The notes under the pieces are model-generated. The model was not told the DNA's origin, searched no databases, and worked only from the letters and a program-made list of their open reading frames with translations. The position numbers were made by a program, and so were the translations under genes. Shown here in pieces: positions 8,987 to 16,821 of a DNA stretch of 64,000 nt. The stretch comes from Methylobacterium fujisawaense (GTDB taxonomy: Bacteria > Pseudomonadota > Alphaproteobacteria > Rhizobiales > Beijerinckiaceae): contig NZ_JACJIM010000001.1 in the NCBI RefSeq assembly GCF_014138435.1, positions 620,001 through 684,000 on the forward strand, read 5' to 3'. Position 1 is the stretch's first letter; each line of letters begins with the position of its first letter.

Positions 8987-9726
8987 GCCGGGCCCCGCCT
9001 CTTGCCTGGGCCGCGCTCCTCGCCCTCCTCGGCGTGTTCCTGGTCGCTCCGGGCCGATTCGCGCCCCTGTTTCAGCCGTTCGCCCCCGGCGACACGCCGC
9101 CGATCTACGCGCAGACGCCGCTGCTGACGCTCGCCGTCAATCACCTCCTGCTGGTCGCCGCCGCGACCCTGACGGCCGCCGCGATCGCCGTCGGCCTGGC
9201 GGTCGCGGCCACCCGGCCGGCCGGGCGCGACGTGCTTCCGTTCGCCCGGTCGGTGGCCCGGATCGGGCAGACCTTTCCGCCGGTGGCGGTCCTGGCCCTG
9301 GCGGTGCCGATCTTCGGGTTCGGCGCCGTCCCGACCCTGATCGCCCTGGTGCTCTACGGGCTCCTGCCGATCTTCGAGACCGCGCTCACCGGGCTCGACG
9401 GGCTCGATCCCGCGCTGATGGAGGCCGCGCGCGGCATGGGCATGACCGACCGGCAGCGGCTCCTCCGCGTCGAACTGCCCCTGGCGCTGCCGATGATCCT
9501 GTCGGGGATCCGCCTCGCTGCCGTCATCGGCCTCGCGACGGCGACCATCGGCTCGACGGTGGCGGCCAGCACCCTCGGCGAAGTGATCATCTCCGGCCTC
9601 CTCACCGGCAACACCGCCTACGTGCTGCAGGGCGGCCTCGTGGTGTCGGCGCTGGCCCTCCTGATCGATGCCGGCTTCCGCCATGTCGAGCGCGGGGCGG
9701 CACGCCGGGCTGGATTTCGTTCCTAG
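8983..9726 (+). CDS. Osmoprotectant ABC transporter permease (YehW-like)
   Basis: This second permease has 247 residues with six or so membrane segments and the coupling loop EAARGMGMTDRQRLLRVELP, nearly the same as that of the first permease, which suggests a heterodimeric channel. The GTG at 8983 overlaps the TGA of the ATPase gene. The gene order binding protein, permease, ATPase, permease is that of a complete Yeh/Osm-type importer. No outlying regulator is seen. Confidence 0.88.
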   Translation: MSRAPPLAWAALLALLGVFLVAPGRFAPLFQPFAPGDTPPIYAQTPLLTLAVNHLLLVAAATLTAAAIAVGLAVAATRPAGRDVLPFARSVARIGQTFPPVAVLALAVPIFGFGAVPTLIALVLYGLLPIFETALTGLDGLDPALMEAARGMGMTDRQRLLRVELPLALPMILSGIRLAAVIGLATATIGSTVAASTLGEVIISGLLTGNTAYVLQGGLVVSALALLIDAGFRHVERGAARRAGFRS

Positions 9727-9746
9727 ACGCGACTAAAACGCCAGCG

Positions 9747-9764
9747 GGGCCGTACGCGCGGCCC
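9747..9764 (+). terminator. Weak hairpin after the osmoprotectant operon
   Basis: GGGCCG and CGGCCC pair around a 6-base loop, about 20 bases after the last stop codon of the operon. The stem is short and no U-run follows, so this is a weak candidate. Confidence 0.28.
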
Positions 9765-9983
9765 TGGGGCGTGGAACCCCCTGTCTGATGGTTGGTGCCG
9801 ACCAGAACGGCACCCGCATCCTTGGCCATACGGTCGGGGAGCCTGCGACGCATGTCCAGGCGTTCCGGCGCTAAAGGTCGTAGGGACCGTTCAGACACGG
9901 TTTTCCAACTCCCCGACTCGGGATGGTCGAAGGCTCGTTCGCGGGGGCGCACCGCGGATCAGAGCCCGCCGGGGGGATGGACC

Positions 9984-10196
9984 ATGGGCTCCAGCGATCC
10001 CGAAACGCGCGGACGTCAGCTCGCCCGGCTGCGCGCGGCCTACGAGGGCCGTCCGGGGCGGCCGGACCGCGCCGGCAGTGGCGCGCGGCACTCGCGGGCG
10101 CTCTTGGGACGGATCCTCGTGGTGCTCGGCGGCCTGCCGGACGGGACCGGCTTGCCGGTGATCGGTCCGGGCGGGGACGGACGCGCCCGCTCGTAG
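9984..10196 (+). CDS. Hypothetical protein, 70 residues
   Basis: An ATG at 9984 follows a G-rich stretch and opens a 70-residue basic protein. It has a helical start (RGRQLARLRAAYEG), a short hydrophobic stretch (LLGRILVVLGGL) and a flexible Gly/Pro tail. No family is recognised and the coding potential is only fair. The protein-like N-terminal helix is the main argument in its favour. Confidence 0.38.
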   Translation: MGSSDPETRGRQLARLRAAYEGRPGRPDRAGSGARHSRALLGRILVVLGGLPDGTGLPVIGPGGDGRARS

Positions 10197-10456
10197 CATC
10201 GGCCCGCCCACGCGCCGGAATCGCGCGGCATGACCGGCCCCAGACGCACGGCGGGCCAGGCGCATATGGACCGCCAGCCGGCCCGGCAGCGATGGCGACG
10301 CGCAGATCGAGCGACAAAAACTGTCAAACTCCAAACATATTGATTATTTAAACCCGCTATAACAATATTAACTCGACGCACACGATTCGTTCGGCCGTCG
10401 TCCAATTGCGCGATCGATGCCGACCGGTCTTGAAAGCGTCGGACTGGGAGGTCGCC

Positions 10457-11026
10457 ATGACACGAAGGACCATCCACACAGCATTCGCCCCAGGACTCTC
10501 CGCTGTCGCGCTCGTCCTGATGCTGCCCGCTGCCATAACGGCCCGCGCCGAGGACATGCCGCGACAGGGCGATTTCAGGATAACTTACACATCGACAAAT
10601 ATCTCTGCGGCGAAACCTGTCACGATCGGCGACAACCGAACGGCTTCGGCAACGATCAACATGATGACCGCCGTCAACGAATCGGGCGGGCGGCTCCTGC
10701 ACAACATGGCCGGACGCTGCACCTCCGCCCCGCTGATCGACACCGCCGCCAAGACCCTCGAGAATCACGGCTATTGCGACTACGTCGACGCCGACGGCGA
10801 CCACGTCTTCGAGAAGTGGGACTATCCGGTCCAGCCCCTGGGCGCGGTCAACGAGGGCACGGGCGAGTGGATCGGCGGAACCGGCAAGTACGCCGGCATC
10901 TCCGGGACCATGAAGATCCGCTCCCGACGGCTGAACTCCCTCACGGACGGCGCCATCCAGGTGGTCGGCGAGAAGCTCGGCAGCTACAGCTTCACCAACG
11001 CGGTGGCCAGCGCGAAGCGGGACTGA
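10457..11026 (+). CDS. Secreted protein with an allene-oxide-cyclase-like barrel motif
   Basis: The ATG at 10457 follows GGGAGG and opens a 189-residue protein with a signal peptide (about residues 1-31, cleavage after ARA). The mature part is beta-rich and contains GTGEWIGGTGKYAGISG. This is the type of G-x-G-x-Y-x-G-I-x-G stretch found in allene-oxide-cyclase-barrel and dirigent-like proteins, and it is followed by more strands. In bacteria this fold is usually of unknown function and is not evidence of jasmonate chemistry. The region just upstream (about 10320-10385) is AT-rich and is the likely promoter. Confidence 0.65.
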   Translation: MTRRTIHTAFAPGLSAVALVLMLPAAITARAEDMPRQGDFRITYTSTNISAAKPVTIGDNRTASATINMMTAVNESGGRLLHNMAGRCTSAPLIDTAAKTLENHGYCDYVDADGDHVFEKWDYPVQPLGAVNEGTGEWIGGTGKYAGISGTMKIRSRRLNSLTDGAIQVVGEKLGSYSFTNAVASAKRD

Positions 11027-11078
11027 CAGGTTCGGGGCGACGGGACAGGCGGGCCGACTTGGCGGTAAGACGCCGTTC

Positions 11079-11531
11079 ATGACGCCCGCCGACCGAGACC
11101 GGTTCGAAAAATGCCTCGCCCTCGCCGCCCAGGGCGCCACGATGGGCGAGCGCGCGGCCGCCCGGGCCGCCGCCGAGCGCATCGCCCGGGGCGCGGGCCT
11201 CACCTTCGCCGAGGCGGCCGAAGGGCTCCGGCGGACGGGACAGGAATCCGCCCACCGGGCGACCCGTCCGCCACCGCCCCGGCGGTCCTATCCCTGGGCG
11301 CAACCCAAGGCGCCGGTGACGCCCATCACGGTCGAGGAACTGCTCCACCAGAAGGCCGAGACGGAGGCGTGGCAGAAGCGGTCGGCGGCCGCCGCCGACC
11401 GCCGCCGGAAGCGGGAGCGCGCCGACCAGGACGCCTACGTGGCGGAGCAGCGCGCCCGGCAGGCGGAGCGCGACCGGGACTGGGCCCGCACCCGCACGGA
11501 TCCTCCGGCCGCGCCGGGGGACGAGGCCTGA
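11079..11531 (+). CDS. Hypothetical protein with DUF2786-like start and charged coiled coil
   Basis: The first 45 residues (FEKCLALAAQGATMGERAAARA onward) resemble the short helical unit of DUF2786-type proteins. A Pro-rich linker and a long Ala/Arg/Glu/Gln-rich helix (about 85-140) follow and probably form a coiled coil. The protein has 150 residues, no signal peptide and no membrane segment. The function is unknown, and the DUF link is a weak resemblance only. It is convergent with the secreted protein genes on the other strand. Confidence 0.6.
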   Translation: MTPADRDRFEKCLALAAQGATMGERAAARAAAERIARGAGLTFAEAAEGLRRTGQESAHRATRPPPPRRSYPWAQPKAPVTPITVEELLHQKAETEAWQKRSAAAADRRRKRERADQDAYVAEQRARQAERDRDWARTRTDPPAAPGDEA

Positions 11532-11558
11532 GCGTCGCTCGGCCGGCGGAGAGCCGTC

Positions 11559-11870
11559 TCAGCGGCGGGGCTGCGGACGCGCGCTCCGGTGCGCCCGCGC
11601 CCGGCGATGGCGCGGGGCGATCCGCGGCGTGGCCTGCGGCGGCGCTGCGGCGGCCGGGGGACCGGGCGCGACGCCGTCATGGGCCGCGACGATCCGGCGG
11701 GCCTCCTCGACGCTCATGTCGCAGGCGCTCGTCATGCCCTGCAGGGCGCCCAGGGCGCGGTTGTATTCGGGAAGGTTGGTGCATCCGGGAACGCCCCACG
11801 CCCAGGCGGGAGCCGGCACTATCCCCACCGCCGCCAGCACGAGGGCGACAAGACCGTTCCTGATCGACAC
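11559..11870 (-). CDS. Secreted hypothetical protein with basic tail
   Basis: The ATG at 11870 opens 103 residues with a good signal peptide (MSIRNGLVALVLAAVG, cleavage after AWA). The mature part has two cysteines (CTNLPEYNRALGALQG, then SACDMSVEEARRIV) that can form a disulfide-closed helical hairpin. A Pro/Ala linker and an Arg/His-rich tail (RHRRARAHRSARPQPRR) follow. No family is recognised. It shares its strand with two further small genes upstream. Confidence 0.6.
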   Translation of the reverse strand: MSIRNGLVALVLAAVGIVPAPAWAWGVPGCTNLPEYNRALGALQGMTSACDMSVEEARRIVAAHDGVAPGPPAAAAPPQATPRIAPRHRRARAHRSARPQPRR

Positions 11871-11956
11871 GGATGCTCCTCCGCTCCCCGAGACCTGGAT
11901 TCCGGCCCCCGGCGGGGAAACGCGGTCACACTGGTGGCGGGTTCACCGCCGCCGGG

Positions 11957-12364
11957 TCAGGCCCCGCCGCACATGTGCTGGGAGTCGGGCAGAGTCCAGG
12001 AATCCAGCGTGCGCAGGTTGGTCGTCGTATACATCTTGCCGCGATCGTCGCCCTTGGGGCAGCCGGTCGGCAGGGCGACGAGGCAGGTCATCACCCGATC
12101 GCCAACCCGCGACCGCGCGATCGCGTCGATATAGGCGTAGGAGACGCCGTAGACGCCGTTCTTGAGATCGACGCTCGTCCCCTCGTCGATCCCGTCGCCC
12201 TTCGGCTTCACGAGCTTGTCGCTGAACCGCGTCCCGATCCGCGAGATCGTGGTCGCCACGCAGGTGCCGACCCGTGTCGGCATCTGCGCCGCGGCGGTGC
12301 CGGGGGCGAGCCCGAGACCGACGACGAGCGCGCCCGCCAGAACCGCACCGGCCCGGCCCCCCAT
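11957..12364 (-). CDS. Secreted hypothetical protein, 135 residues
   Basis: A signal peptide (about residues 1-26, cleavage after AAA) precedes a mature domain of about 109 residues. This domain has four cysteines (TCVATT, MTCLVALP, TGCPKGD, HMCGG) and predicted strands such as GVYGVSYAYIDAIARS, which suggests a small disulfide-bonded periplasmic fold. The start overlaps the stop of the upstream gene (ATGA), so the two are co-translated. The family is not recognised. Confidence 0.7.
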   Translation of the reverse strand: MGGRAGAVLAGALVVGLGLAPGTAAAQMPTRVGTCVATTISRIGTRFSDKLVKPKGDGIDEGTSVDLKNGVYGVSYAYIDAIARSRVGDRVMTCLVALPTGCPKGDDRGKMYTTTNLRTLDSWTLPDSQHMCGGA

Positions 12365-12624
12365 CAGGCGGCTTCGAGCAGGAAATTGGCCCGCCGGAAC
12401 ATCAGCTCGCGCCGGTAGAGGTAGACGCCGCCCCGCCGCATCGCCGCATGCGCCGCGTCCGCATCGAACCCGTACGGCTTGTCCCGCGCGGTATCGATGC
12501 AGCCGACATACATCCAGCGCACACCGTCGATGATCGCCGGGATCGGCTGGTCTTGTCGGACGGCGCAGAACTGCTCACCGTCCGTGGCCGCCACGAAAAT
12601 GTAGAAGGTCTTCCGCGCGCACAT
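12364..12624 (-). CDS. Hypothetical protein, 86 residues
   Basis: The ATG at 12624 is preceded by GGAGG, which favours it over an in-frame ATG 33 codons upstream. The 86-residue protein has strands (TFYIFVAATDGEQFCAVRQ) and a helix (DADAAHAAMRRGGVYLYRRE). It has no signal peptide and may be a small cytosolic sensor or effector domain. It overlaps the downstream secreted-protein gene by four bases. No family is recognised. Confidence 0.65.
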   Translation of the reverse strand: MCARKTFYIFVAATDGEQFCAVRQDQPIPAIIDGVRWMYVGCIDTARDKPYGFDADAAHAAMRRGGVYLYRRELMFRRANFLLEAA

Positions 12625-13138
12625 CCGAACCTCCAGAGGTCTCGGGGGTGTAACCGCAAGGCAACGGTCAAGGGATAAACTGATTCCGCTGCAATAGTCA
12701 AGCTTCTGCCACATTTTCGTCACGCCCGAGACAGAACCGGCGCAGCCTCACACCCGCCACCCTTCGAAGATCGGCCGCGCCCGAGAGCCCGCCCCGTCCG
12801 GCGCGCCTCCCATCGCGAACGAGGCATGACCCGGCAAGGTCCGGCGCCGGCCTGGATCCATCGACGGCTCGGCCCCGTCGGACCGTCGCTTCGGCCGCGC
12901 TCCTTCGCCCGGCTTCAGGCAGCCGCACATTCCCTGCGCCCGACGGTGGACCACCCCGGCGCGAAGGCCGGACACCTCAGACAACAGCGCAGACCGATAA
13001 GCCTTCGGATCCGGCTCTCTAAGATCTCAATAAAATTTTGTATGCATAACAAGAGGTTTACCGGACATGCGAACAAGTATTGACAGGCCATAATGTACGA
13101 GTAGTCATAAGGACCGAGCGAGGTTGCCGGGACCAGAG
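12625..13138. other. Intergenic region upstream of MucR paralogue 2
   Basis: No convincing gene is present in these 514 bases. About 13018-13085 is strongly AT-rich against its surroundings. It contains two short perfect palindromes, AAAATTTT (13032-13039) and TATGCATA (13041-13048), and a consensus -35 hexamer TTGACA (13080-13085) with no good -10 at standard spacing. The AT-rich block in front of a MucR gene parallels the one before paralogue 1 and could be an autoregulatory region. Confidence 0.5.
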
Positions 13139-13567
13139 ATGCGATCGATCGCGTTGCCGAAAGACCAAGACCATCTCGAATCGACGATCAGCGAGGTCGC
13201 GGTGCGCGTCGTCACGGCCTACCTGTCGAACAACGCAATTCCTCACACCAGCCTGCCGCCGCTTCTGGCCACCGTGCACGGCGCCCTGTTCGCACTGACA
13301 GACCGGCCGAAGGCCGCCGAGATCCCCTATGAGCAGCCGACCCCCGCGCAGATCCATCGGTCGGTCCGCCCGGACGGCATCGTCAGCTTCATCGATGGCC
13401 GATCTTACAAGACCTTGAAGCGGCATCTCACGGCGCATGGGCTGACGCCGGCCTCGTATCGCGCGCGCTACGGGCTGCCGGAGGACTACCCGATGACCGC
13501 GCCCGGCTATGCCGAGCGACGTTCGGAAATCGCCAAGGCGATCCGGCTCGGCCGCAACGCGGCCTGA
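13139..13567 (+). CDS. Ros/MucR family transcriptional regulator, paralogue 2
   Basis: The 142-residue protein has the Ros/MucR layout: an oligomerisation half (VAVRVVTAYLSNNAIPHTSL) and a DNA-binding half with SFIDGRSYKTLKRHLTAHG followed by YRARYGLPEDYPM. Serine and aspartate stand where Ros has its two zinc cysteines, while both histidine positions (RHLTAH) are kept. Zinc binding is therefore doubtful. The ATG at 13139 is chosen over an in-frame TTG at 13124. It is close in sequence to the paralogues at 2403 and 43767. Its targets are unknown. Confidence 0.87.
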   Translation: MRSIALPKDQDHLESTISEVAVRVVTAYLSNNAIPHTSLPPLLATVHGALFALTDRPKAAEIPYEQPTPAQIHRSVRPDGIVSFIDGRSYKTLKRHLTAHGLTPASYRARYGLPEDYPMTAPGYAERRSEIAKAIRLGRNAA

Positions 13568-13786
13568 CCGGCGCGATCCCCGGCGCCGCTCCCGGCTGCC
13601 GCGCGGCACCCCGACCGCGCCCGCGCACGATGGCCGGGCGGGCTCCCGCCGGGAGCCTCACCGGGCTCGGCGGACCAGCCTCGCGCTCGCTTGTGAACCG
13701 ATCGTCCGCGTGGACGTAGATACCATGGACCTATGACGCGCGCCGGCGACGCTGGGACGGCGCGATCAGGCGAGGGGAATACGGGC

Positions 13787-14032
13787 ATGAAGGGTCTGTC
13801 GGGCTGCGTCGTCATCCTGTCCCTGCTCGGCGGGGGAGCGGCCTCCGCACAGACCGTCCTGGCGCCATCCGGCGACTCGGCCGTGACGCAGCCCGGTGGG
13901 ACGGCCGGTCGCTCCGCACGACGCAACATCCGGGAGGCCTACCGCAACGGCGACGTGATCGGCCATCGGCCCGGCCCGGTCGCTCCCGTATCGCAGCGCG
14001 ATCGATCTAAGCACATGCAACCGCGCTTCTAG
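13787..14032 (+). CDS. Small secreted hypothetical protein
   Basis: The ATG at 13787 follows GAGGGG and opens 81 residues with a clear signal peptide (MKGLSGCVVILSLLGGGA, cleavage after ASA). The mature 60 residues are polar, without cysteine, and contain a basic stretch (GRSARRNIREAYRNGDVIGHR) that might be a helix. An upstream in-frame ATG (13733) would add 18 polar residues before the signal sequence and is rejected. No family is recognised. Confidence 0.55.
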   Translation: MKGLSGCVVILSLLGGGAASAQTVLAPSGDSAVTQPGGTAGRSARRNIREAYRNGDVIGHRPGPVAPVSQRDRSKHMQPRF

Positions 14033-14282
14033 CGGGCGGCTGCGGACCCTATCAGCGCGGCGCGCGCCCAGGCCGGCTTCGCTCCGTCGGCGGAACGAGC
14101 GGGAGGCAGGGACGTCCGCGGCAGCCGGCCGGCCTGCGCGGCGCCGGATCTCGTGTGACCCGCGACAGCAGCGCCTCGTGCGTTTGTGGGCGCCGCCACG
14201 TTTCCCCGTTTGAAGCGCGCAGCTATGGCGGTGCGGCACCGGTTGCGCGCACGCTCCGGTCGGGAGAGGACACACGCCCTTG

Positions 14283-15692
14283 ATGGACGCCCGCCTGCAG
14301 GCTGCGACGCCCTCCCATAGCGCCGCGCCCGCGGCCGGATCGGTGGCGGTCGTCACGCGGCGGCTCGATACCCTCCCGATCACGCGGCTCCACGTGGCGG
14401 CGCTCGCTGTCTGCACGCTGGGCCTGTTCACCGACATCGCCGAGGTCGCCTTGAGCAACGCCTTGGCGGCCATCTTCCTCGCACCGCCCCACAACATGCC
14501 ACGGGGCAGCCTCTCGCTGCTCCTCGCCTCCGTCTTCGCCGGTGGGGCGGTGGGCGCCCCCTTCTTCGGGATCCTGGGTGATCGCTTCGGCCGCAGGCGC
14601 GCCCTTCAGGCCTCCCTGGCGCTGATGGCCGCCGGATCTCTGGCGGCCGCCGCGAGCCAGGGGCTCACGGCGCTGACGCTCGCCCGCACGGTCTCGGGTT
14701 TCGCGATCGGCGGGTTTCCGCCCCTCGTCGCGACCTACCTCGCCGAGGTGACGCCGGCGCGCCACCGCGGCGCGACACTGATGGTCTGTGCCGGGATCGG
14801 GCTCCTCGGCGGCTTGGCCGTCCTCCTCCTGGTGCAGGCGCTCGCACCGGGGGCTCCCCTCGGCGTCGAACCGTGGCGCTGGGCCCTGATCCTCGGGGGC
14901 GCCCTGGCGGCCCTGGGCAGCATCCTGTTCGCGGGGCTGCCGGAATCGCCGCGATGGCTGGCCTCGGTCGGGCGACCCGTCGAGGCCGACGGGGCCTGCC
15001 GCCGGTTCGAGCGCGCGGCCGGCCGGGCGCCGGTCGTGGGAGCAGCCGACCTCGCCCCAGCGCCGGCGATACACGGGCCGGCGATACACGGGCCGGCGGG
15101 CTTTCGCGCCCTGTTCACCGGGACGCGCCAGACGCGCCAGACGGCCCTGTTCGTGGGCCTCTTCACGCTCGCCCCCCTGGCGACGATCGCCTTCCCGCTG
15201 CTCAGCGCCGTCGTGATGGTGGAGAAGGGCTTCCGGGTCGATCAATCCCTCGCCTTCGCCGCGCTGTCGATGCTCGGCCCGCCGCTGGGCACCCTCCTGA
15301 CCGCGCTGGTGATCGACCGGCTTGAGCGGCGCGCCTGCCTGACGGCCCTGGCGGCCGCGATGGCGGCCCTGGGCACGGCCTTCGCGGCGAGCGGCACGTT
15401 CCTGACGCTGGTTCTCGTCGGCATCGCCTTCAACACCGCCGCGGCGACCTACGGCAGCGTCCTCGCCGTCTACGCCACGGAACTCCTCCCGACGCCGCTG
15501 CGGGCCTCGGCCATGACCTGCGCCTGGGCCGGCGGCCGGGTCGCCGCCGCCCTGGCGCCGCTCATCCTCCTGCCGGTCCTTTCGGCCTACGGACCGCACG
15601 CGATGTTCGCGGTGATCACGATCGTCCTCGGGGCCAGCGCCGCGCTGCTGCTTGCCGGACCGCGCGGCTTGTCCGGCCGGGCCGTTGCATAG
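14283..15692 (+). CDS. MFS transporter, sugar/aromatic-acid porter type
   Basis: The 469-residue protein has about 12 hydrophobic helices. The MFS signature G-x3-D-R-x-G-R-R reads GILGDRFGRRRA in loop 2-3, and the mid-protein motif around GLPESPRWLAS is typical of sugar and aromatic-acid porters. The central loop contains an in-frame duplication of five residues (AIHGP twice) from a 15-base tandem repeat. The substrate cannot be read. The gene stands between a small secreted protein and an AraC regulator on the same strand. Confidence 0.85.
   Translation: MDARLQAATPSHSAAPAAGSVAVVTRRLDTLPITRLHVAALAVCTLGLFTDIAEVALSNALAAIFLAPPHNMPRGSLSLLLASVFAGGAVGAPFFGILGDRFGRRRALQASLALMAAGSLAAAASQGLTALTLARTVSGFAIGGFPPLVATYLAEVTPARHRGATLMVCAGIGLLGGLAVLLLVQALAPGAPLGVEPWRWALILGGALAALGSILFAGLPESPRWLASVGRPVEADGACRRFERAAGRAPVVGAADLAPAPAIHGPAIHGPAGFRALFTGTRQTRQTALFVGLFTLAPLATIAFPLLSAVVMVEKGFRVDQSLAFAALSMLGPPLGTLLTALVIDRLERRACLTALAAAMAALGTAFAASGTFLTLVLVGIAFNTAAATYGSVLAVYATELLPTPLRASAMTCAWAGGRVAAALAPLILLPVLSAYGPHAMFAVITIVLGASAALLLAGPRGLSGRAVA
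15066..15095 (+). repeat. Two 15-base direct repeats inside the MFS gene
   Basis: GCGATACACGGGCCG occurs twice back to back (15066-15080 and 15081-15095). It keeps the reading frame and duplicates five residues in the central cytoplasmic loop. A recent slippage duplication is the simplest explanation. Confidence 0.85.
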
Positions 15693-15697
15693 GCCGC

Positions 15698-15712
15698 GCG
15701 GGGACGCCCCGC
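15698..15712 (+). terminator. Short hairpin after the MFS gene
   Basis: GCGGGG and CCCCGC pair around ACG, six bases after the stop codon. The stem is only 6 bp and no U-tract follows. Confidence 0.3.
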
Positions 15713-15816
15713 ATCGTCAGGCCCGATCGGCGTCGGTTGCCAATCCGGCAAGATTCACACGATAGAGTTGCACAGGCGCTGGGACAGCGCCGCCGGGCCG
15801 GACGGGAGTGTCACAC

Positions 15817-16821
15817 GTGTTGAGCCCGGTGCTCGTCCCAAGCCTCGTCGAGACGACCAATCACGTCGAGCCCAAGCAGGCCTTCGAATTCTGGCGCTGC
15901 ACGGCCCTGGCCGCTTTCGGCGACATCGGCCGGCGGCATCCCCGGGAGCGCTTCGCGGCCAAACGCCTGACCGTGGCGTCGGCCGGCTGGTCGCTGACCC
16001 ATACGGTCAGCAGCCCGGTGGAGCTGGAGTTCCGGTCCCGGCACGTCGACCGGAATGCCCGCGCGATGGTGGTGATCGGCCTCGGGCTCGACGGCGTCGG
16101 CTATCACGAGCAGCACGGCCGCGGCGCGCAACTGAACCCCGGTGATATCAGCTTCCTGTCGCGGAACCGGCCCTTCGTGGCCGGCACCCAGAGCGCCTAC
16201 GGCGAGATCCGGCTCGCCGTGCCGCGCGAGGTCTTCGAAGCCTGGGTCGGCGATGCGGACGCCTTCGCGGGCCGCAGCCTCAACCCGCACCCGGCCGGGG
16301 TGGCGTTCCGGACGCGCCTGTGCACCGTGGCCGCCTCCATCGCCTGGATGTCCGAGGGCGAGGCACAGACCGCGATCGAGGGCGTGCTGCACCTTCTCGG
16401 CCACCTCGTCGACGGCACGGCCCGGCGCACGAAGCCCGCGGAGGTTTCGCAAGCGGCGGTGGTCTCGCTCGCCCGCGCCCATATCGCGCGCCGGATGCAC
16501 GATCCCGACCTGACCCCGCAGGACATCCAGAGGGCGCTGGGCCTGTCCCGGACGAGCATGTACCGCGCCTTCGCGGAGACCGGCGGCATCGCGACGGCGA
16601 TCCGCGACGCGCGCCTCGACCTCGCGCGCCGACGGTTGGAAGCTGCCCGCGACGGCAAGGTGCGGATCGCCTCGATCGCCTATGCGTGCGGGTTCACCGA
16701 CGTGCCGACCTTCAACCGCGGGTTCCGCAAGCGCTTCGGCCTGGCACCGGGCGACCTCCGGCCCGCGCGGCCTCAGGCGGACCGCATCAGCCCGCGGCAG
16801 CCAGATCCGCCGCGCCCCTGA
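15817..16821 (+). CDS. AraC family transcriptional regulator, upstream flank of the bacteriocin-like locus
   Basis: This is a 334-residue regulator. The N-terminal two thirds form an AraC-binding-like ligand domain of the type that starts with an FWR motif (AFEFWRCTALAAFGDI). The C-terminal 100 residues carry the double helix-turn-helix, ending with the family stretch IASIAYACGFTDVPTFNRGFRKRFGLAPGDLR. The GTG at 15817 lies 8 bases after GGGAG; a GTG at 15808 is in frame. Its 3' end overlaps the 3' end of the C39 exporter gene by 35 bases on the other strand. Whether it controls that locus is unknown. Confidence 0.85.
   Translation: MLSPVLVPSLVETTNHVEPKQAFEFWRCTALAAFGDIGRRHPRERFAAKRLTVASAGWSLTHTVSSPVELEFRSRHVDRNARAMVVIGLGLDGVGYHEQHGRGAQLNPGDISFLSRNRPFVAGTQSAYGEIRLAVPREVFEAWVGDADAFAGRSLNPHPAGVAFRTRLCTVAASIAWMSEGEAQTAIEGVLHLLGHLVDGTARRTKPAEVSQAAVVSLARAHIARRMHDPDLTPQDIQRALGLSRTSMYRAFAETGGIATAIRDARLDLARRRLEAARDGKVRIASIAYACGFTDVPTFNRGFRKRFGLAPGDLRPARPQADRISPRQPDPPRP

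Noticed and set aside
12698-13083. Short frames on both strands before MucR paralogue 2
   Set aside because: Products are Arg/Gly/Pro-rich without domain or ribosome binding site; the region is better read as regulatory DNA.
13080-13108. TTGACA as the -35 of a standard promoter for MucR paralogue 2
   Set aside because: No acceptable -10 hexamer lies at 16-18 bases, so a full sigma-70 promoter is not claimed.
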